In this document: positions 1 through 8,122 of the stretch, piece after piece
Layout: each line of letters begins with the position of its first letter
How positions within the stretch are numbered: position 1 is the stretch's first letter
Source: CBDEFX01 sp965237635
GTDB taxonomy: Bacteria; Chloroflexota; Dehalococcoidia; Lucifugimonadales; CAUZJF01
NCBI GenBank assembly: GCA_965237635.1
Contig: CBDEFX010000002.1
Location: 2,294,001-2,358,000 of the forward strand
Direction of reading: 5' to 3'
DNA length: 64,000 bases
Translations under genes and position numbers: made by a program
Notes under the pieces: model-generated
The model's input: the letters and a program-made list of their open reading frames with translations, nothing else
Databases searched by the model: none
Told to the model about the DNA's origin: nothing

Positions 1-2
1 CG

Positions 3-1112
3 AGCGCCAACGCAGCTATGGCGGAGGTGGACTCCGTTCAAATAGTCGGCCAGACGCTGGTAAAAGAGAGCAAGGAGTCTGAATTCGAACTCATCGTTGC
101 GCAGTTCCAGATTGACGGCCATCCCGCAGGCGACAATCGCTTACGATATACGCTGCAAGCTAACAATCCTGCCATCAACTTTACATTAACACTCAACTCT
201 ATCGATATCGGTGAGGTCTCGTATTTCGAGGACCCGTTTACCGGCGAATGGGAGGCCGAGCCTCGGGAGCCGTCGGAGGGCGACCCCCTAGTCGAACTGA
301 TGGAGGGCCGACTCCGCCTGGAAAGCATGGCCGTGTCCTTCGAGTCGTTCGATGACGAGCCCACGTATATGATCGTTGGCAACCATCCTCGTGAAGATGC
401 GGGAACGGGCCGGCAAGTGACCTTGTGGATAGGCACAGACAACTCTCTGTTGCGCCGTATGGACATCGAGGAAACCGTCTCGACAGACGAGTACGAGGGC
501 CTGATACCCCCGGACCTACAGGAGCTGTTCGAGAACTCCGTGATCAGGTTGAGTCGGCTGAATGAGCCGGTCGAAATAGTGTCCCCGATATTGCAACCGC
601 CGCCCTTGCCGATAGCGTTGTCCTTAGGACCATCAGGACTGTCGTCATACGCCAGCGCCGAATACCCGTTTTCTATTCAATACCCTGCGGACTGGCGAGC
701 GGTGCCGCCCGCCCCTTCCTTGCTGCCCCAGTGCGTTCTCGCGACGGCGTGCTTTGTCGGTGAGACAGGTGGGACCTTTGCAATTACCGAAGAGGACCTG
801 GGCGCCCTGGGGCTAGGCACCATGACCTTGACCGAGTACGTTGATTTTCTACTGGCGGTCCTCCAGGAGGCCGATCCAAGTGCAGAAGTGGAGTCTCGGC
901 AGGCGACCATCATGCCCCAAGGGTTCAGCGTAGAGCTGCTGGCCGTCACACTGAATAGCGGCAGACTGAAGGCTAGCCGGCTTGTCTACTTACACGAGGG
1001 CAAGGTAGGTTTCAATGCCACGCACATCGCGCCCCAAACGACATACGATGGGCTGGTGGATGTCATCAACCAGTCTCTCAGTACATTCCGGCTAGACGAG
1101 GAGCAGAACTAG
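3..1112 (+). CDS. Lipoprotein-like protein, 5' end outside window
   Basis: The reading frame is open from the window edge, so the ATG at 18 may be internal and the true start may lie upstream. The first 190 or so residues are beta-rich and acidic and recall the LppX/LprAFG lipoprotein-carrier fold. The last 150 residues, from a segment reading AEYPFSIQYPADW, resemble a PsbP/DUF1795-like domain often found at the end of secreted proteins. This suggests an exported protein binding a hydrophobic ligand or the envelope, but the signal peptide or lipobox would lie outside the window. The neighbouring membrane-protein gene is convergent and ends 18 bp away. The family assignment rests on general resemblance only. 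Confidence 0.55.
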   Translation, partial: SANAAMAEVDSVQIVGQTLVKESKESEFELIVAQFQIDGHPAGDNRLRYTLQANNPAINFTLTLNSIDIGEVSYFEDPFTGEWEAEPREPSEGDPLVELMEGRLRLESMAVSFESFDDEPTYMIVGNHPREDAGTGRQVTLWIGTDNSLLRRMDIEETVSTDEYEGLIPPDLQELFENSVIRLSRLNEPVEIVSPILQPPPLPIALSLGPSGLSSYASAEYPFSIQYPADWRAVPPAPSLLPQCVLATACFVGETGGTFAITEEDLGALGLGTMTLTEYVDFLLAVLQEADPSAEVESRQATIMPQGFSVELLAVTLNSGRLKASRLVYLHEGKVGFNATHIAPQTTYDGLVDVINQSLSTFRLDEEQN

Positions 1113-1129
1113 GGGTGGGGTCGGCCCAA

Positions 1130-1618
1130 TCAGAACGGCTTCAGTGTCATCAACCACAGCATGGCTACAAGGCCGGCGGCGCCCAAGACGGCAACTAAGA
1201 TGGGAAGCGGCGAGCGGAGCACTGCCTCAAGCTCTTCAGGCGTAGCCAACTCCTTCGCAGGATCGCGCTTGCCTCCATGTATAGAGTCCATGCCGACCGC
1301 GTCCCGGACCCGGTCGAAGTAGGGCGTGCCCAGGACACCCATCACAGCCGAGATCACAACCAGAAGCCCCAGCGAAGCCCATATCCAGCGCTCGTCCCAC
1401 CATCCCCCCTCGAACCCGGCCCATATCCCGGTGCCCAGTACTAATACCAACGAGACGAACGCTGCTATTAAGGTGCTCCCAGACAGCTCCAAGAGAGCGC
1501 GAACTCTCTCCGGGTCTCGTTGCTTCCTGAGCGCCAGACTCGCCGCCGCAGAAGCGCCGTGAGATAGCACGAACAGGAACGCAGCCACTATATGAGAGAA
1601 TACCAGCCACGTATACAT
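1130..1618 (-). CDS. DUF2269-like integral membrane protein
   Basis: A 162-residue protein with four hydrophobic segments, near residues 3-25, 45-68, 78-97 and 138-158. The N-terminus begins with a short aromatic motif containing SHIVAAFLFVLSHG, typical of the DUF2269/CopD-like predicted membrane proteins. The loop between the third and fourth helices is charged. The substrate or partner cannot be read from the sequence. It is convergent with the lipoprotein-like gene and lies 31 bp downstream of the DUF6226-like gene on the same strand, so the two may be co-transcribed. A second related membrane protein, truncated, is found near 16.3 kb. Confidence 0.65.
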   Translation of the reverse strand: MYTWLVFSHIVAAFLFVLSHGASAAASLALRKQRDPERVRALLELSGSTLIAAFVSLVLVLGTGIWAGFEGGWWDERWIWASLGLLVVISAVMGVLGTPYFDRVRDAVGMDSIHGGKRDPAKELATPEELEAVLRSPLPILVAVLGAAGLVAMLWLMTLKPF

Positions 1619-1649
1619 GCGTGATTAACTAAGGTCGGACTAGCGATAC

Positions 1650-2294
1650 CTAGTCGTTAGATGGTTCAGCCACTACGATGTCTGAAGGAACGCCCTCGCC
1701 GTACGGAGGCCACGGTCCCCACTCGAACGAAGGGCGGTCGGTTGCACTCAACATCTGGCGAACGCGAGACCGGTCGATGCTCTGGCGCCTCGACGCATGC
1801 CCCTTCGGCGACCAGAGCTCCGATTCCACCCACGCACGTCCTATAAGGGGCAGGCTGGCGAAGGGCAAGCTGATAAGGGGCAACCCAATCGCTTCTCGGA
1901 ACCTGCCTTCGGTCACGTCATCGACCAATTTGATCAGACGCGCAGACTCACCGTCTCCAGTTTCGTCGCAGGCGTCGCAACCACAGGTCGGAAATCTATC
2001 AATGCGCCAACGGCCGAAACGGACAGCGAGTCCGGGGAACGCTGTGAACACGACGACCATCGGCGCGGCGTCCGGACTTCGGGGAACGAGCTTGATGCCC
2101 GGTCGCACGCGGTCATCCGTCTCCAGCTCGTCGTCAAGGCCGTACCCCTCCTCACGCTCGACGTCGAAAGTCGACTCCAGTCGGCCCAGCAAGTCGACCG
2201 CGAACTCGTGCAGACCATGGAAGCGTTCTGGTTCTGTGACACGAGCGTACGCCTCGAGTGGGGGCGCCTCACCTCCCCAACGATCACCGGTCAT
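1650..2294 (-). CDS. DUF6226-like protein of unknown function
   Basis: A 214-residue soluble protein. A cysteine-rich motif, CGCDACDE, lies near residue 103, after a beta-rich stretch containing VVFTAFPGLAVRFGRW. This combination matches what I recall of the DUF6226 family, seen mainly in actinobacteria. The cysteines could bind a metal, which is inference. The C-terminus is rich in Trp and Pro. The upstream kinase gene ends 31 bp away on the same strand, so the kinase, this gene and the membrane protein may form one transcript. A long plus-strand open frame covers the same DNA but has poor composition and no family resemblance, so the minus strand is taken as coding. Confidence 0.6.
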   Translation of the reverse strand: MTGDRWGGEAPPLEAYARVTEPERFHGLHEFAVDLLGRLESTFDVEREEGYGLDDELETDDRVRPGIKLVPRSPDAAPMVVVFTAFPGLAVRFGRWRIDRFPTCGCDACDETGDGESARLIKLVDDVTEGRFREAIGLPLISLPFASLPLIGRAWVESELWSPKGHASRRQSIDRSRVRQMLSATDRPSFEWGPWPPYGEGVPSDIVVAEPSND

Positions 2295-2325
2295 TTCTCA
2301 CCTCAATTCCCTGTTGGACCCCGAC

Positions 2326-3024
2326 CTATTGCCAGTTTCGGTGCGTAATCATCCGGAGCTCGTCGGCCTCGGTGAAGTGCGGCCTCATCTGCTCGACGAA
2401 CTGGGCAAGGGTCTCGTCGATCGTAACCGTACTGGTGTCGAGAACGAACCGCTTGCGAAAGAACGACCTGTTGTACTCTTCTTCAAAGGCATCCAGGACG
2501 TGCTCGATATCTTTCTCCTGAAGGAGACCCTCCCGATGGGGACTCTCTCTCATTCGACTTGCGATGACCTCCGGCGAGGCCTTCACAAGCACCAGGACGG
2601 CATCGGGAGCGACCTCCATAATATGAGCCTCCGTGCGTCTCGCCTGGCGGCTTCGAGATTTGGCGTACCCGTTCTCTTCTAAACTGTACCCGTAGTACAA
2701 GGGGGCATAGACGGCCTCGTCGATGTGGAATCCGACCAAGTTGTGGTGTCGGTCACCATACAACGAGGGCGAGAGATGGTACTCGATCTGGAACCGCTGG
2801 AAATGCTCCTTCAGACGCGGCGAGAGCCCGCGCACCTGCTCGATCTCCTCGTCGGTGAGGTACTGCTCCTCATTGTCGGCGGTCAAGTGTCCAATGAGGT
2901 TCGGCATCTTGAAGTGGTCGTGAAACGCAAGTTTGTCGCCCATGGACTCTTTCGCCCACCTGCAGATTCCCCTTGCCAGGGTTGACGTGCCAGCATACTC
3001 GCAACCTACCAGGATCAGCCTCAT
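2326..3024 (-). CDS. P-loop kinase-like nucleotide-binding protein
   Basis: The protein of about 232 residues opens with a beta-strand and a P-loop, MRLILVGCEYAGTSTLA, placing the Walker A segment at residues 7-15. The layout resembles small-molecule or nucleoside kinases (thymidylate-kinase-like P-loop family). A lid-like Arg-rich stretch, KSRSRQARR, lies near residue 126. The open frame extends 79 codons upstream, but the start at 3024 is preferred because GAGGAGG lies a few bases upstream and the family fold begins directly at this Met. The substrate is not evident. The upstream 500 bp hold dispersed repeats. Confidence 0.7.
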   Translation of the reverse strand: MRLILVGCEYAGTSTLARGICRWAKESMGDKLAFHDHFKMPNLIGHLTADNEEQYLTDEEIEQVRGLSPRLKEHFQRFQIEYHLSPSLYGDRHHNLVGFHIDEAVYAPLYYGYSLEENGYAKSRSRQARRTEAHIMEVAPDAVLVLVKASPEVIASRMRESPHREGLLQEKDIEHVLDAFEEEYNRSFFRKRFVLDTSTVTIDETLAQFVEQMRPHFTEADELRMITHRNWQ

Positions 3025-3137
3025 CCGCGCCTCCTCTTGTTGCCGTCGCCCGCGTCGGAAGATAGCACCATCCTCGGATACGGTCAACGCCCAACCTGGT
3101 ACGACCTGGGCCATCTTCCGGTCACTTCGGAGGTCCC

Positions 3138-3308
3138 TCGATACGTCCCGATCGAATCGGGACACTCGGGATATTCGGATAAATATGTCATTGACTCTCG
3201 TATAATCCTCAGCGCCGCATCGAGTACTACCCCCTCCCTCGAGATCCATCGATACGGACATGTCGATACGTCCGATGCCGGATCGGGACAGTCAGGATAT
3301 TCGGATAA
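3138..3308. repeat. Pair of imperfect direct repeats in intergenic region
   Basis: A unit of about 45 bp occurs at 3138-3182 and again at 3263-3308. Each has TCGATACGTCC, then a short GATC/GATGCC spacer and a segment ending GGATATTCGGATAA. The last 28 bp agree at 25 positions. Related pieces recur near 3355 and 47370 in this window. The 500-bp region 3025-3524 holds no convincing gene. Confidence 0.6.
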
Positions 3309-3524
3309 TTAGGCCCTCTTTGTTCCCGTATACCCCGAGTAGGCGCGCCTTGGCGCCGTATCGAGGGGCTGCCTTATTCAGCTCTATACGGACCTGTTGA
3401 TGACCACCGGCGTTTGGGCTACCATTGCACACGCGCCCGTGCCGCTCGGGACGGTGGCGAGGGCGTGGCCACAAATGCGATCACAGAGCACTCGGCCACA
3501 ATCAACAAAGGGGGAGAAAAAATC

Positions 3525-4620
3525 ATGCCTAAGTCCGAAGCAGGCGCTTCCGCCGAGGCGAGAGTCAGGATGCTGTACCCGGAGGGCGGTCCCGGACGCC
3601 ATCTGAAGGAGCGGCTGAAGGGGGGTGATGTGTTGATAGGCGGTATGGTCAGCGAGTATGCCCGGCCGTCGCTGACGAAGCTCTACCAGATGGCCGGCTT
3701 CGACTTCCTGTTCATCGAGTACGAGCACACGTTTTTCGGTCCCTCCGACCTTGCCGACGCCGTGCTCGCCGCCAGGGACAACGGCCTGCCCGTAATATCG
3801 AAGGTCCCCGAGCTGGAGCGCGCTGAAGTCGCGAAGCTTCTGGAATGCGGCGTTGTCGGCATACAGCTGCCGAGAACGGAGACGAGGGACCAGCTGGAGA
3901 CCCTCAGAAGCTATATGAATGCCCGGCCGTCGCTGACGAAGCTCTACCAGATGGCCGGCTTCGACTTCCTGTTCATCGAGTACGAGCACACGTTTTTCGG
4001 CGACCTTGCCGACGCCGTGCTCGCCGCCAGGGACAACGGCCTGCCCGTAATATCGAAGGTCCCCGAGCTGGAGCGCGGAAGTCGCGAAGCTTCTGGAATG
4101 CGGCGTTGTCGGCATACAGCTGCCGAGAACGGAGACGAGGGACCAGCTGGAGACCCTCAGAAGCTATATGAAGTACACACCCAATGGGACCAGGGCGTCG
4201 GCGTCAGGCTTCGGGAACAGCGACTACATCAGGCCGGCAAACAAGGCCCAATGGATGAGGGACCAGAACGCGGAGACGACCGTGGTAGTCCACATCGAGA
4301 CGCGGCTAGGCTATGAGAACGCTGAGGAGATCATAAGCACGCCCGGAGTGGACATGGTCTACGTGGGGCCCGGGGACTTCTCGATCGAGATGGGCCACCC
4401 TGACGACCGCGACGATCCTGAAGTGGTTCGAGCGATGGACGAGATCCTGGAGCTCTGTAAGAAATATCGCGTGCCTTTTGGCACAACCGCGTCCGGCCCC
4501 GAAGCCGCCGGCCGATGGATCGAGAAGGGCGCCCAGTTCTTCGAGGTCGTCAGCGAGCTTACGTTGATACTGGAGGGCGCGTCGCAGGTCGTCAGCGACT
4601 ATCGTGGGCTGGTGAAGTAG
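3525..4620 (+). pseudogene. HpcH/HpaI-family aldolase, broken by tandem duplication
   Basis: The start at 3525 follows a GGGGGAG ribosome-binding site. Residues 1-131 read as an HpcH/HpaI (2-keto-3-deoxy acid) aldolase, with EYEHTFFG and GIQLPRTE. A 261-bp unit is then repeated. The second copy lacks 6 bp near 4000 and 2 bp near 4078, giving a net -8 frameshift, so translation leaves the family frame. The correct frame resumes at ATG 4168 and carries the C-terminal half, with VVVHIETRLGYEN and YVGPGDFSIEMG, to a stop at 4618-4620. Removing one unit (joining 3917 to 4171) restores one intact frame. The duplication is either real and inactivating, or an assembly fault merging strain variants. 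Confidence 0.8.
3661..4173 (+). repeat. Tandem duplication of about 261 bp inside the aldolase gene
   Basis: Unit one runs from about 3661 to 3920 and unit two from about 3922 to 4173. Apart from the 6-bp and 2-bp deletions in unit two, they are essentially identical. That indicates either a very recent event or an assembly artefact. Both units end with AAGCTATATGA. Confidence 0.9.
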
Positions 4621-4671
4621 AGCTCCGAAGCCACGCTCGACGAGCCCGGCCACACCTCCGCCATCGGACAT

Positions 4672-6264
4672 TCATCTCCCAACTTGTGGGAGGAGGTCGG
4701 CGAGCTCCTTCTCGACCTCGCGGCCGAGGTGCACTCTGACAACGCGCCGCCCTAGCTCCTGCAGCGCCCGCAGGTCGCCGAGCGCTTGTGCGTCGGCCAG
4801 CACGCCGAAGGTGTAGGACTCACCGGGAATGAGCAAGTCCGCCGAGTGATCGGCGGTGAGCTGCAGGAAGAGGCCGGTATCCGGTCCTCCTTTGTGGAGC
4901 TGGCCGGTTGAGTGAAGGAATCGCGGGCCGTACCCCAGAGTGGTCGCCGTACCGCGCTCCTGGACAACCCTCCGACGGATGGTAGCCAGTAAGTCGTCGG
5001 CCTCCGGCGTCTGCTGTATGAAAGCCGTGATAGTGAGGTAGTCGCGGTCCCCCGCCTGCGAAAGGAGCTCGGAGAAGGAAGAGTCGGACTCCGGCTGAGG
5101 GAGAAGGCCGGACTCCCGGTACTCCCGTAATACCTCGTCGGTCCGCGTCTTGGCCCGCTGAACGTCGGGCTGATCGAAGGGGTTCAACCCCAGAATCGAC
5201 CCCGCGACGGCGGTCGCGAACTCCCATCGGAAGAACTCGCCGCCGAGGTCGTAGCGGTCCTTCAAGTCCAGACGCACGACCGGCTGATTGATCGACTCGA
5301 TCTCTTGGACCTCTTCATCGGTCGACGCGTTGTCGTCGCCCTCAAGCCGCAGGTAGACGAATAGACGGTCCTCGCCACTACGGCCACCGGAGGCCGGCTC
5401 GCCGGCTACCGGCACAATACCCCTGCCCTCTTTGCCCGTGCTCTCGGCGATCAGCTGCTCCGCCCACAGACCAAAGCTGCCGATGGACGGCGAGGCGACA
5501 ATCGTTAGCTTGTCGCGACCGCTAAGGGCGGACGCGCCCATCGCTGCACCGAGCCAGGCTCCAGAATTATCGGCGACCGGCACGTCCGGGCCGCACGCGT
5601 CGCGCATGGACTCGGCCCGCGCCAGTAGCTCACCGAGGTCTGGACCGATGAGGGCGGCGGGCACAAGCCCGAAGTAGGAGAGGACCGAGTACCTCCCGCC
5701 AAGGTCCGATGGATTCAGAAACAGACGGCGGAACCCTTGCGCCCCAGCCAGCGCTTCGAGCGAGCTGCCCTGGTCGGTGATGGCAACGAAGCTCTGTCCC
5801 GCTTGTCTCTCGCCCACCGCGCCGTCCACAAGGCTTCTGAAGTACTTGTAGAGGACGTTGGGCTCGATTGTACCGCCCGACTTCGAGGAGACCAAAAACA
5901 ACGTGCGCGCCGGTTCGATCGCGTCCGTCACCGCGCGGACGGCGGCTGGAATAACGGAGTCCAGCACAACAAGCTCGGGGTATCCTGGAGCGCGAGAGAA
6001 GGTCTGTCTCAACACCTCCGGGCCGAGGCTGCTTCCGCCCATGCCCAGCAAGACAACGTGTCGAAAGCCGGCCTCTCTAACCTCGTGGGCGAAGGACTCG
6101 AGGGCCGGGACCTGCTCGCGCATGAGGTCGACTACATCAAGCCAGCCCAGGCGATTGACGATCTCCTCGGGACTCGGCTTCCAGACGGTGTGGTCGCGCC
6201 GCCAGATACGGCCGACTACGTCACGCCGTTCCAGGTCTTCTAGGGTCGCATCTACATTCAGCAA
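4672..6264 (-). CDS. pgi: Glucose-6-phosphate isomerase
   Basis: A 530-residue phosphoglucose isomerase interconverting glucose 6-phosphate and fructose 6-phosphate in the cytoplasm. Family marks are GMGGSSLGP (residues 74-82), SKSGGT (127-132), GGRYSVLS (189-196) and a C-terminal FLHSTGQLHKGGP. The sequence resembles the isomerase half of the bifunctional transaldolase/isomerase proteins known in some bacteria; here the transaldolase is a separate gene about 560 bp upstream on the same strand. The space between holds repeats and a duplicated transaldolase tail, so a once tighter tal-pgi arrangement may have been split. Long plus-strand frames over this gene are shadows. Confidence 0.93.
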   Translation of the reverse strand: MLNVDATLEDLERRDVVGRIWRRDHTVWKPSPEEIVNRLGWLDVVDLMREQVPALESFAHEVREAGFRHVVLLGMGGSSLGPEVLRQTFSRAPGYPELVVLDSVIPAAVRAVTDAIEPARTLFLVSSKSGGTIEPNVLYKYFRSLVDGAVGERQAGQSFVAITDQGSSLEALAGAQGFRRLFLNPSDLGGRYSVLSYFGLVPAALIGPDLGELLARAESMRDACGPDVPVADNSGAWLGAAMGASALSGRDKLTIVASPSIGSFGLWAEQLIAESTGKEGRGIVPVAGEPASGGRSGEDRLFVYLRLEGDDNASTDEEVQEIESINQPVVRLDLKDRYDLGGEFFRWEFATAVAGSILGLNPFDQPDVQRAKTRTDEVLREYRESGLLPQPESDSSFSELLSQAGDRDYLTITAFIQQTPEADDLLATIRRRVVQERGTATTLGYGPRFLHSTGQLHKGGPDTGLFLQLTADHSADLLIPGESYTFGVLADAQALGDLRALQELGRRVVRVHLGREVEKELADLLPQVGR

Positions 6265-6325
6265 CTAACACCGTCCCGAGGGCATATCACCCCCACGAAA
6301 AATATCGACGATCCATTCGGCTGTA

Positions 6326-6348
6326 GAGACGCCCCGCTGGGGCGTCTC
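6326..6348. repeat. Dispersed palindrome, GAGACGCCCC family
   Basis: A perfect inverted repeat with arms GAGACGCCCC and GGGGCGTCTC around a 3-base loop. A near copy lies at 39651-39684. It sits in the region between pgi and the transaldolase tail copy. Confidence 0.7.
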
Positions 6349-6402
6349 CGTCCGGGGGCGCAACACCCGCTTAATCCGCTAGGGCACCGTTGGCAAGACG
6401 TT

Positions 6403-6508
6403 GGGTGGGTTTGAAACCCGCCCCTACGACAAGAGGTCGGCCCGTTTCCGTTCGATATTGGCGATCAGAGCATCGAAGGAGTCGGAGAACGACTTCACCC
6501 CGTCGGCG
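6403..6508 (-). pseudogene. Detached copy of the transaldolase 3' tail plus palindrome
   Basis: Roughly 100 bp here repeat the end of the intact transaldolase gene at 6800-6908 with about nine mismatches. They encode the same tail, GVKSFSDSFDALIANIER, followed by KRADLLS and a stop. As in the intact gene, the stop codon lies in the dispersed GGCGGGTTTGAAACCCGCC palindrome. Homology ends sharply near 6508. No further transaldolase sequence is seen upstream, so this is only a tail. Confidence 0.75.
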
Positions 6509-6796
6509 AGTGTATTGCCGTCCTTAGAGCGTGCCATTGCCATGAGAATCGCGTCGAACGGGTAGAAGTCGGACAGGGACCAAACATGTTTTCCGAGCCC
6601 CGATGCGGCATCAAGGCGAGGAATCTGGTGCGGGGCGCTAGGTCCTGACCGGTCGCGATTGCCCTCTAAGAGCCCCACCTCCCCAAGCCCTTCGTCCCCC
6701 CGATGCGGCATCGGGGCCGAATCGGGACTCAGGGAGACATGGATTATTCTTTTCTCATTCCTCGGGGTGCCGCAGGCAACCCACGTGGCTGATTCT

Positions 6797-6825
6797 GTAG
6801 GGGCGGGTTTGAAACCCGCCCTTAC
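6797..6825. repeat. Dispersed palindrome overlapping the tal stop codon
   Basis: A near-perfect 29-bp palindrome centred on GGCGGGTTTGAAACCCGCC. Other copies lie at 6403-6425, 32394-32420, 43799-43822, 47241-47266 and 47470-47497. Here it contains the TAA stop of transaldolase (6822-6824). It could fold in the mRNA 3' end and protect or terminate the transcript. Confidence 0.8.
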
Positions 6826-7934
6826 GACGAGAGGTCGGCCCGTTTCCGCTCAATATTGGCAATCAGCGCGTCGAAGGAGTCGGAGAACGATTTCACCCCG
6901 TCGGCCAGCAGCTTGGCGGTAACCTGCTCCATGCTGACCCCGGCCTCCTCAAGGGACTCCAACGCCGCCTCGGCAGTGTCGACAGCCTTGTCCAGCGCAA
7001 CCTCAGCCTTGCCGTGGTCCAGAAACGCGGAAATCGTTGCGTCCGGCATCGTGTCGACGGTGTCGGGGCCAGCCAGCTCCTCCGGGTACAACACGTCGCT
7101 GTAGTCCGGGTTCTTGGTGCTGGTGCTCGCCCAGAGGGGACGCTGTACGCGAGCTCCTTTGGAACGCAGGACAGCAAAGCGCTCGCCCTCGAAGTCATCT
7201 TTGAAATCACGGTATGCGAGCTTGGCGTTGGCGATGGCCGCCTTGCCAAAGAGGTCCTGCACATCCTCGTCGCCCTGGCTAAGGCGCTCATCCAGAAGCG
7301 CGTCGACAGCGGTGTCCACCCGGCTGACAAAGAACGACGCGACAGACGCTATCCGGCTCACGTCGCCGCCGGACCAGTCCAGGTCCTCCAACCCGGCCAT
7401 GTAGGCCTGCCTGACGTCTCGGTAAGCGTCGAGGGAGAAAGTGAGAGTAATGTTGACGTTGACGCCCTCGCCAATCAATCGGTGTACCGCCGGTATCCCC
7501 TCTGGGGTAGCTGGGACCTTCATCATGACGTTGGGGCGATCGAGCGCCGCGAACAGGCGCTTGGCCTCGGAGACGGTTGTCTCGGTCTCGTGTGCCAGGT
7601 GGGGGTTGACCTCAAGGGACGCGTAGCCGTCGGCACCGTTGGTGCGGTCGTATGTCGGACGCAACAGGTCGGCAGCCGAGCGGATGTCCTCGACAGCGAG
7701 CGTCTCGTAGATCTCGTCTACGCTCTTGTCCGCACGGGCGAGCTCGAGCATTGCAGTGTCGTAATCGGTACTACCGGAGATGGCCTTCTCGAATATCGTG
7801 GGGTTAGATGTCAAGCCACTCACGCCGAGATCGATCAGCCTCCCGAGCTCACCTGACTCGATCGTGCCACGGCTTATGTTGTCGTACCAGACGGACTGCC
7901 CGAGCGCTTGTAGCTCCTGGATAGTATTGCCCAT
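6822..7934 (-). CDS. tal: Transaldolase
   Basis: A 370-residue transaldolase of the non-oxidative pentose phosphate pathway, transferring a dihydroxyacetone unit between sugar phosphates. The TIM-barrel marks are clear: GVSGLTSNPTIFEKAI at residues 37-52 and the Schiff-base lysine in MMKVPAT (Lys139). The length fits the longer Tal subfamily usually encoded with pgi. The start ATG at 7934 follows a purine-rich GGGGGT stretch. The final codons overlap a dispersed palindrome that supplies the stop, and a diverged copy of the same tail lies 300 bp downstream. Confidence 0.93.
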   Translation of the reverse strand: MGNTIQELQALGQSVWYDNISRGTIESGELGRLIDLGVSGLTSNPTIFEKAISGSTDYDTAMLELARADKSVDEIYETLAVEDIRSAADLLRPTYDRTNGADGYASLEVNPHLAHETETTVSEAKRLFAALDRPNVMMKVPATPEGIPAVHRLIGEGVNVNITLTFSLDAYRDVRQAYMAGLEDLDWSGGDVSRIASVASFFVSRVDTAVDALLDERLSQGDEDVQDLFGKAAIANAKLAYRDFKDDFEGERFAVLRSKGARVQRPLWASTSTKNPDYSDVLYPEELAGPDTVDTMPDATISAFLDHGKAEVALDKAVDTAEAALESLEEAGVSMEQVTAKLLADGVKSFSDSFDALIANIERKRADLSS

Positions 7935-8122
7935 GGTGACCCCCTCGCCACTTTGGTCCGGTCTGCTTCTCTATAGTCTAATGGATGCCGTGAGAAAGTG
8001 GTACACCGTGGGCGCAGGCTGCAGCGGTACGGGTTGACCGTGTACGGGCCGAGGTAAATACAATGGCCGCCAGAGGAGGGCTGTCTGAGGGTGTGCCCCC
8101 CCCACCCGTTCTTTCAGATGCC

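Noticed and set aside
1678..2682. 334-codon plus-strand frame
   Set aside because: It lies across two minus-strand genes with recognisable features, its product is Ser/Arg/Pro-rich with no motif, and it is a typical GC-rich shadow.
3201..3206. TATAAT in the 3.2 kb repeat region
   Set aside because: No -35 is found at proper spacing on either strand.
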